Origin: JAZDCJ01 sp036311985
Lineage (GTDB): Bacteria; Actinomycetota; Actinomycetes; Actinomycetales; Micrococcaceae
DNA length: 9,571 nt
Direction: 5' to 3' (one strand)
NCBI RefSeq assembly: GCF_036311985.1
Contig: NZ_JAZDCJ010000064.1
Shown here one piece after another: positions 4,964 through 9,571 of this stretch; position 1 is the stretch's first letter; each line of letters opens with the position of its first letter. The translations under genes and the position numbers were made by a program. Under the pieces are notes generated by a model. That model was not told the origin of the DNA. It did not search any database and saw only the letters and a list, made by a program, of their open reading frames with translations.

Positions 4964-7690
4964 GTGACCCCGCCGACCCGATCCACCCCGCCCGCCTTCG
5001 ACCTCGAGCGGATCGGCGCCGGCCTGGTCTTTGCTTCCTCCCTTCCCTCCCTGCGTGCCGAGCTGGAGGGCGCCGCCCCGGCCGGCACTGCGGTGGTCCA
5101 GGCCCCGCCCGGCACGGGCAAGACCACCCTGGTCCCGCCGCTCGTGGCCAATCTGGTCCGGGCGGGACAGGACGACGCCGGGGCCGCGCCCGCCGCGCCC
5201 GGCCCGCCGCGCGTCGTGGTCACCCAGCCCCGCCGCGTCGCGGCCCGCGCCGCCGCGCGCCGGCTGGCGGCGCTCGACGGATCCGAGCTCGGGACCCGCG
5301 TCGGCTACACCGTCCGCGGGGAGCGGCGGGCCGGTGGGGGAACGCTCGTCGAGTTCGTGACGCCCGGCATCCTGTTGCGCCGCCTGCTGGAGGATCCGGG
5401 GCTGGACGGCGTCGCGGCCGTCGTGCTGGACGAGGTCCACGAGCGCGGCCTGGAGACCGACCTGCTGCTCGGGATGCTCACCGAGGTGCACGCGCTGCGC
5501 GGCGACCTGGCGCTCGTGGCGATGTCCGCCACGCTCGACGCCTCGCGCTTCGCGGCCCTGCTCGGCCGGGCCGACGCGGACGGGCCCGCGCCCGTCGTCG
5601 ACTGCCCCTCCGCGCTGCATCCGCTCGAGATCCGCTGGGAGCCGGGCCCCGGCCCGCGGCTGGACGAGCGCGGCGTGACGCGGGCGTTCCTGGACCACGT
5701 CGCCGCCACCGCCGCCCGCGCCCACGCGGCGGCGCTCGCCGCCGATGCCTCGGTGGACGCGCTCGTGTTCGTGCCCGGGGCGCGGGAGGTCTCCCACGTC
5801 GCCGCGGCGCTGCGGCGCACGGGGAACGACGTCGGGGCCGCCCCGGGCCGCGCGGGTGGACCCGGCGTCGAGGTGCTCGAGCTCCACGGCCAGGCCCCGC
5901 CCGCGGAGCAGGACCGGGCGGTGTCCGGGCGCGGGCCGGGCGGGCCGCCGCGCATCATCGTCTCCACGTCCCTCGCCGAGTCCTCCCTCACGGTGCCGGG
6001 CGTCCGGCTCGTGATCGACGCCGGGCTGTCCCGCGAACCGCGCCGGGACGCGGCCCGCGGCATGAACGGGCTCGTCACGGTCTCGGCCTCGCGCGCCTCC
6101 GCGGAGCAGCGGGCCGGCCGCGCCGCCCGCCAGGGCCCCGGCACGGTGGTCCGCTGCTACGAACAGCGCAGCCACGCGTCAGCCCCGGCGCATCCGACGC
6201 CGGAGGTCGCGGTCGCGGACCTGACGTCCGCGGCGTTGACGCTGGCGTGCTGGGGCGCGCCCGGCGGGGAGGGGCTGCGGCTGCCCGACGCCCTGCCCGC
6301 CGCGGCCCTGGCCGACGCCGTGGCGGTGCTGACCGCCCTCGGCGCCGTCGATGCCGAGGGCCGGGCGACAGGGCTCGGCCGCCGCCTGAGCCGGATCCCC
6401 GCCGACCCGCGCCTGGCCCGTGCGCTGCTCGACGGATCGCGGCTGCTCGGGGCCGGCGCGCCGCTCGCGGCGGAGGCCGTGGCGCTCGTCGAATCGGACG
6501 CCCGCGCCCCGGGGGCCGACCTGACCCGGCTCCTGACGGCGCTACGGTCCGGCCGAGAGCCGGGATCCACCCGTTTCAAGGACGAGGTCAAGCGGCTGCG
6601 CCGGATCGCCGGGTCGGGGGCAGGCGGATCCGGATCGGGCGCCGACGCCGCCCACGCCGGCCCCTCGGTACCGCGCGGCACGCGGGTGCCGCGCGGGGAG
6701 GAGGTGGGCTTCGTCGTCGCACTCGCCTTCCCGGAGCGCGTGGGGCGCCTCGTCCCCGGCGCCGGAACGTACCTCCTCGCCTCGGGAACGCGCGCGGGCC
6801 TGCCGGCCGGCAGCCCGCTGGCGGGGCACGAGTGGCTCGCCGTCGCTGAGGCGACGCGCGCCGCGGGGCGCGACGCCGCCGGGACGGGCGCCGTGATCCG
6901 CGCCGCCGCCCCGCTGGGCGAGGACACGGCGCTCGCCGCGGCGGGAGGGCTGCTCCTCGACCAGGTCGAGGCCGCCTTCGCGTCCGGCCGGGTGAGCGCC
7001 CGGCGCGAACGCCGGCTCGGCGCGATCCTGCTCGACTCCACGCCCGTGCGTCCCGGGCCCGAGGAGGGGCGCGCCGCGGTCGAACGGGCGCTCGCCGCCG
7101 GCGGGCTCGGGATCATCGGCTTCTCGGAGGCGGCCGACGCGCTGCGGCGCCGCCTGGCGCTGCTGCACCGCGAGCTCGGGGCGCCGTGGCCCGACGTCGC
7201 CGAGGCGGCCCTCGCCGCCCGGCTGGGGGACTGGCTGGCCCCGGAGCTGGAGGCGCTCGCCGGCGGCGCGTCCGTGCGCGGGGTCGACCTGGCCGAGCCG
7301 CTGCGGCGCCTGCTGCCGTGGCCGGAGGCGTCGCGCCTCGGCGAGCTCGCGCCCGAGCGCCTCGAGGTGCCGAGCGGTTCGCGCGTGCGCATCGACTACC
7401 CGGAGCCCGGGGACGACGCCGGACGGCCGGTCGTCGCGGTCAAGCTGCAGGAGTGCTTCGGCTGGGACCGGACGCCGCGCGTGGCCGGGGGCCGCGTGCC
7501 CGTGCTGTTCCACCTGCTCTCCCCGGCGGGGCGGCCGCTCGCGGTGACCGACGACCTCGCGTCCTTCTGGTCCGGGCCGTACGCCCAGGTCCGGGCCGAG
7601 ATGCGCGGCCGCTACCCCAAGCACCCGTGGCCGGAGGATCCGTGGACGGCGCCTGCGACGGCGAAGACCAAGCGGCGGATGGGGTCGTAG
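4964..7690 (+). CDS. hrpB: ATP-dependent DExH-box helicase HrpB
   Basis: A complete 908-residue HrpB-type DEAH/DExH helicase; bacterial HrpB is a presumed RNA helicase of unclear substrate. Walker A PPGTGKTT is at 48-55, VTQPRRVAARAA is motif Ia, DEVH is at 156-159, SAT at 188-190, STSLAESSLTVPGVRLVIDAG is motif V, and QRAGRAAR is at 382-389 (motif VI). The C-terminal HrpB domain includes RIDYPEP (about 809-815), KLQECFGWDRTPR and the closing YPKHPWPEDPW. It is somewhat longer than the usual ~820 residues because of Ala/Gly/Pro-rich insertions, notably a Gly/Ser stretch around 550-575. GTG 4964 is chosen because the family start is near Walker A by about 50 residues and a -10 box sits at leaderless distance. 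The open frame upstream is antisense to lgt. Confidence 0.96.
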   Translation: MTPPTRSTPPAFDLERIGAGLVFASSLPSLRAELEGAAPAGTAVVQAPPGTGKTTLVPPLVANLVRAGQDDAGAAPAAPGPPRVVVTQPRRVAARAAARRLAALDGSELGTRVGYTVRGERRAGGGTLVEFVTPGILLRRLLEDPGLDGVAAVVLDEVHERGLETDLLLGMLTEVHALRGDLALVAMSATLDASRFAALLGRADADGPAPVVDCPSALHPLEIRWEPGPGPRLDERGVTRAFLDHVAATAARAHAAALAADASVDALVFVPGAREVSHVAAALRRTGNDVGAAPGRAGGPGVEVLELHGQAPPAEQDRAVSGRGPGGPPRIIVSTSLAESSLTVPGVRLVIDAGLSREPRRDAARGMNGLVTVSASRASAEQRAGRAARQGPGTVVRCYEQRSHASAPAHPTPEVAVADLTSAALTLACWGAPGGEGLRLPDALPAAALADAVAVLTALGAVDAEGRATGLGRRLSRIPADPRLARALLDGSRLLGAGAPLAAEAVALVESDARAPGADLTRLLTALRSGREPGSTRFKDEVKRLRRIAGSGAGGSGSGADAAHAGPSVPRGTRVPRGEEVGFVVALAFPERVGRLVPGAGTYLLASGTRAGLPAGSPLAGHEWLAVAEATRAAGRDAAGTGAVIRAAAPLGEDTALAAAGGLLLDQVEAAFASGRVSARRERRLGAILLDSTPVRPGPEEGRAAVERALAAGGLGIIGFSEAADALRRRLALLHRELGAPWPDVAEAALAARLGDWLAPELEALAGGASVRGVDLAEPLRRLLPWPEASRLGELAPERLEVPSGSRVRIDYPEPGDDAGRPVVAVKLQECFGWDRTPRVAGGRVPVLFHLLSPAGRPLAVTDDLASFWSGPYAQVRAEMRGRYPKHPWPEDPWTAPATAKTKRRMGS

Positions 7691-7974
7691 CTTGGACATC
7701 CTCAGGCCCGACTTCTTCACAGAGTTCGCTCGAACACCGGGCCTCAGTCCTTCTGATGGGTAGCCGACAGGCAGAGTTGCATGACGGGCGACGTCGTCTG
7801 CATCCGCGATCACGCCGGACTCAATGCAGACGGCGTAGAGGATGGACTCGCCGCTGTCGGGAAGGACGCGCCAGGCATCCGAGCGTGATGCGACGGTTCG
7901 TTCCCATGCGCCGACCGCAGCCGCCGGGGCTGACAGTTCGGCGTCGGGCAGGGTTCGCGCGGTGGCGGAGCGTG
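7691..7974. other. Lower-GC gene-poor stretch between hrpB and the 26-codon ORF
   Basis: No secure gene is seen here. GC content is visibly lower (about 60% by eye) than in the flanking genes. On the minus strand one frame stays open across the whole stretch and reads a protein-like run, including DAWRVLPDSGESILYAVC and IADADDVARHATLPVG. By hand count its codon-position G+C over 63 codons is about 75/58/76%, a coding-like low second position. It has no start codon with a ribosome binding site. It lies in the -1 frame relative to the short ORF upstream (7975-8055), so it may be the rest of a decayed or frameshifted gene. The plus strand reads LDILRPDFFTEFARTPG just after the hrpB stop, also without a start signal. 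Confidence 0.4.
7704..7744. other. Stem-loop just downstream of hrpB
   Basis: AGGCCCG (7704-7710) pairs perfectly with CGGGCCT (7738-7744). Inside the loop GTTC/GAAC (7724-7735) can form a second small hairpin. It begins 13 bases after the hrpB stop. There is no T-run, so it is not a textbook intrinsic terminator, though high-GC actinobacterial terminators often lack one. It may serve as a 3'-end stabiliser. Confidence 0.35.
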
Positions 7975-8055
7975 TCAGAGCGAGTCGAGGACCTCGTTTT
8001 CGAGGGTGTCAAGGTCGGTCGCTGTGGTCTCCGACGGAGCGATGGTGATGGGCAT
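7975..8055 (-). CDS. Small 26-residue ORF of unknown function
   Basis: A short minus-strand ORF with ATG 8055-8053 preceded at seven bases by GGAG (in AACGGAGTCCGCCA) and ending TGA at 7977-7975. The peptide starts MPITIAPSETTATDL and ends DTLENEVLDSL. It is acidic, Thr/Ser-rich at the front and Leu/Asp/Glu-rich at the back, with no Cys and no membrane segment. Twenty of its codons end in G or C, consistent with translation. It lies 80 bases downstream of the GyrI-like gene on the same strand and could share its transcript. The acidic DLDTLENEVLD run resembles leader segments of ribosomally made modified peptides, but no core region follows in frame and no modification enzymes are visible. 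It may instead be the front of a frameshifted longer gene. I do not recognise it. Confidence 0.35.
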   Translation of the reverse strand: MPITIAPSETTATDLDTLENEVLDSL

Positions 8056-8097
8056 TGGCGGACTCCGTTGAAAAGGTGGGCTTGTGCTGACTGCGCA

Positions 8098-8132
8098 GCA
8101 AGTGTCATAGGTGTCGCAACTGTCAGAGGTGT
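8098..8132. repeat. Tandem direct repeat, 2 copies of 17 bp with 18-bp period
   Basis: GCAAGTGTCATAGGTGT (8098-8114) and GCAACTGTCAGAGGTGT (8116-8132) match at 15 of 17 positions and are separated by one base. They lie between the stop of the GyrI-like gene and the ATG of the 26-codon ORF. A perfect 8-bp palindrome CTGCGCAG (8091-8098) abuts the first copy. An operator for a regulator binding two sites is possible; so is a short unstable repeat. No matching array is seen elsewhere in the window. Confidence 0.6.
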
Positions 8133-8135
8133 GCG

Positions 8136-8756
8136 TCAAGCGGTGGGGACGACCGGCTGCCGCAGGATGGTGCGCAGCTTCTCCGGGGCCGCCCGGCGCG
8201 GGTCGCCCAGGTAGATCTCGTGGTGCTTGCCACTCGGGCGCAGCCCGTTCTCCGGAAGGAAGCGGTGGTGCAGCTCCTCGAGGACGGCGGCCTCGTCGTC
8301 GTACGGGCCCACGTGCAGGACCTGCACGCACGTGCCCTCGGCGAGCGGCTCGAGGCGGACCGCGCCGAGCGAGGCCGGCGCGTCCTTCGCCCCGACGCGT
8401 TCGACGGCGGCGCGGAACTCCGCGGGCCCAAGCCAGTCCGGGACCATCAGCATCATCGTCCAGTCCCAGCGCGACTTGTCCCGCGCGGACGTGAAGGCCG
8501 CCAGGTCCTCGGCCCACCACAGCCCCTCGAGCGGCGGCACGACGTAGTACCGGCCGAGCTCCTGCTTCGAGGCGAACTTGAGCTTGTAGGCCACCGGATA
8601 GAGCGCCTTGAGCGCCTCCTCGTAGGCGGGTGCCGTGTTCGGGTCCCCGTGCCCGTCGACCATGAGGTACTGCAGGGCGGGCACGTCGAGGATCCGGAAG
8701 GCGCCCGTCGCACGGTAGGAGTCGAGGGTCTTCCTGAAGTCGCACTTCCCGGCCAT
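8136..8756 (-). CDS. GyrI-like small-molecule-binding domain protein
   Basis: A 206-residue protein of the GyrI-like/SOUL-type small-molecule-binding fold, the long stand-alone type (COG4832-like). Recognisable blocks are CDFRKTLDSYRATGAFRILD near the start, LQYLMVDGHGDPNTAPAYEE (28-47), ALKALYPVAYKLKF (48-61), YVVPPLEGLWW (71-81), the mid-domain DWTMMLMVPDWL, and VQVLHVGPYDDEAAVLEELH (145-164) with the closing GKHHEIYLGDPRR (177-189). Known relatives bind hydrophobic drugs, inhibit gyrase or hydrolyse cyclopropane-containing toxins; which applies here cannot be told. ATG 8756-8754 has GAGGG five bases upstream. It begins eight bases after the ROK gene's stop, so the two form an operon. No helix-turn-helix is present, so it is not a MerR/AraC-type regulator itself. 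Confidence 0.88.
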   Translation of the reverse strand: MAGKCDFRKTLDSYRATGAFRILDVPALQYLMVDGHGDPNTAPAYEEALKALYPVAYKLKFASKQELGRYYVVPPLEGLWWAEDLAAFTSARDKSRWDWTMMLMVPDWLGPAEFRAAVERVGAKDAPASLGAVRLEPLAEGTCVQVLHVGPYDDEAAVLEELHHRFLPENGLRPSGKHHEIYLGDPRRAAPEKLRTILRQPVVPTA

Positions 8757-8764
8757 GCGGGCCC

Positions 8765-9571
8765 TCAGGCGCTCCGGCGCGGCGCCCGGCCGGCGGCCTC
8801 GATGGCGCCGGGGGAGAGGGCGTGGTCCGTGGCCAGGGCAGCGGCCCCGAGGACGCCTGCGCGCGCCCCTGCGGTCGAGGTGACGATCCGCAGGTGCTTG
8901 GTGGCGAGCGGCAGGGAGCGGGTGTAGACGACCTCGCGGATCCCGGCGAGCAGGTGCTCGCCCGCCTGGGACACCGAGCCTCCGACGACGATGACGGACG
9001 GGTTGATCAGGCTCACGCAGCTCGCCAGGACGCTGCCGAGGTGCCGGCCCGCCTCGCGGACCAGCCGGACGGTCTCGAGGTCGCCGTCGCGCAGCCGCTG
9101 GGCGATGACCTTGGACGCCTTGTGCTCCGGTCCGCCCGCCGCGCTGTCCACGTCGACGCCGAGCCGCCGGGCCAGCGCCGGGCCGCTCGCGACCGCCTCC
9201 AGACAGCCTTCGTTGCCGCACGCGCACGGGGTGTCCGGCCCGCCCGGGACCCGGACGTGGCCGAGGTCCCCGGCCGTGCCCTGCGCGCCGCGCTGGAGCC
9301 GACCGCCGGCGATGATGCCCGCGCCGATGCCCGTGGCGACCTTGACGAACATCAGCTCGTCCACGTCCTGCCAGGCCGTCTTGCGCTCGCCGAGCGCCAT
9401 GATGTTCACGTCGTTGTCCACGAGGACGGGGACGTCGAAGTCGCGCTGCAGTCGGCCCGGGACGTCGAATCCGTCCCATCCGGGCATGATCGGCGGGCTC
9501 ACGGGGCGCCCCGTCTCGAACTCCACGGGGCCGGGCAGGCCGATGCCGATCGCGGCGAGGTCGGACGCCGG
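8765..9571 (-). CDS. ROK-family protein (sugar kinase or transcriptional repressor), 5' end outside window
   Basis: 268 C-terminal residues of a ROK protein; the frame is open to the window edge. Numbering from the edge, GIGLPGPVEFETGRPVSPP (9-27) is the first conserved block. VDNDVN (51-56) holds the catalytic-type Asp54. ATGIGAGIIAGG (79-90) is the glycine-rich loop and GDLGH (101-105) carries the Zn-ligand His. CACGNEGCLE (116-125) is the ROK Cys-x-Cys-Gly-x-x-Gly-Cys-x-Glu zinc motif. The usual Glu of GELGH is Asp here. The block style (PPIMPGWDGFDV, LVDNDVNIMALGER) is that of actinobacterial ROK repressors, so an N-terminal winged helix beyond the window is likely but unseen. The GTG at 9526 is an internal Val, not the start. 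It is followed by the GyrI-like gene eight bases on, suggesting that one sugar-like ligand or stress controls both. Confidence 0.92.
   Translation of the reverse strand, partial: PASDLAAIGIGLPGPVEFETGRPVSPPIMPGWDGFDVPGRLQRDFDVPVLVDNDVNIMALGERKTAWQDVDELMFVKVATGIGAGIIAGGRLQRGAQGTAGDLGHVRVPGGPDTPCACGNEGCLEAVASGPALARRLGVDVDSAAGGPEHKASKVIAQRLRDGDLETVRLVREAGRHLGSVLASCVSLINPSVIVVGGSVSQAGEHLLAGIREVVYTRSLPLATKHLRIVTSTAGARAGVLGAAALATDHALSPGAIEAAGRAPRRSA

Noticed and set aside
6542..7813. Long open frame on the minus strand across the 3' half of hrpB
   Set aside because: Arg/Gly/Pro-rich shadow of a high-GC gene. Only its first part, outside hrpB, has coding-like character, and that part is discussed separately.
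8056..8115. Cys/Ser/Thr-rich run THTSDSCDTYDTCC just upstream of the 26-codon ORF in the same frame, resembling a lanthipeptide core
   Set aside because: It lies before the leader-like peptide, not after it. It has no start codon, is produced by the tandem DNA repeat, and no modification enzymes are nearby.
7186..8214. Plus-strand open frame running from inside hrpB into the downstream gap
   Set aside because: It overlaps hrpB out of frame, has Arg/Ala-rich shadow composition, and has no ribosome binding site.
9524..9526. GTG as the start codon of the ROK gene
   Set aside because: The 15 codons upstream to the window edge read the conserved ROK block IGIGLPGP in frame, so the gene begins outside the window.

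Overview
The window is very GC-rich (well over 70% G+C by eye), with strong G/C bias at third codon positions, GTG starts and TANNNT-type -10 boxes close to start codons. Together with the gene content this points to a high-GC actinobacterium, most likely of the Micrococcales (Arthrobacter/Kocuria-like). That placement is inference from composition and protein style, not from a marker gene.

Left edge (1-411): the 5' end of an IS256-family transposase gene on the minus strand, with one terminal repeat of the element, abuts a 3' fragment of a VOC/glyoxalase-fold gene. The insertion appears to have removed or displaced the front of that gene. Next come an orphan very-short-patch-repair endonuclease (vsr, minus) and, divergently, a histidine-phosphatase-superfamily enzyme (plus).

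Middle (1707-4864): a GatB/YqeY-domain protein (minus) whose stop codon overlaps that of the phosphatase. It is divergent from a membrane-anchored YdcF/ElyC/SanA-like (DUF218) protein (plus). A two-gene DUF202 membrane-protein unit follows (yidH-like plus a short partner, one base apart). It converges on lgt, encoding prolipoprotein diacylglyceryl transferase with a long acidic C-terminal tail.

Right half (4964-9571): divergent from lgt is hrpB, a complete 908-residue DExH-box helicase. Downstream of hrpB lies a roughly 445-base stretch of visibly lower GC. It holds a stem-loop, a 26-codon ORF with a good ribosome binding site, a possible frameshifted continuation of that ORF, and a tandem 18-bp-period repeat. 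The window ends with a minus-strand pair eight bases apart: a ROK-family protein (5' end outside the window) and a GyrI-like small-molecule-binding-domain protein.

Most of this is ordinary actinobacterial chromosome: cell-envelope, repair and metabolic housekeeping genes. There is no clear sign of a new multi-gene system. The points most worth a second look are the lower-GC stretch after hrpB, the ROK/GyrI-like pair next to it, the recurrence of leaderless-type promoters (vsr, the DUF218 gene, hrpB), and the orphan vsr beside an IS scar.
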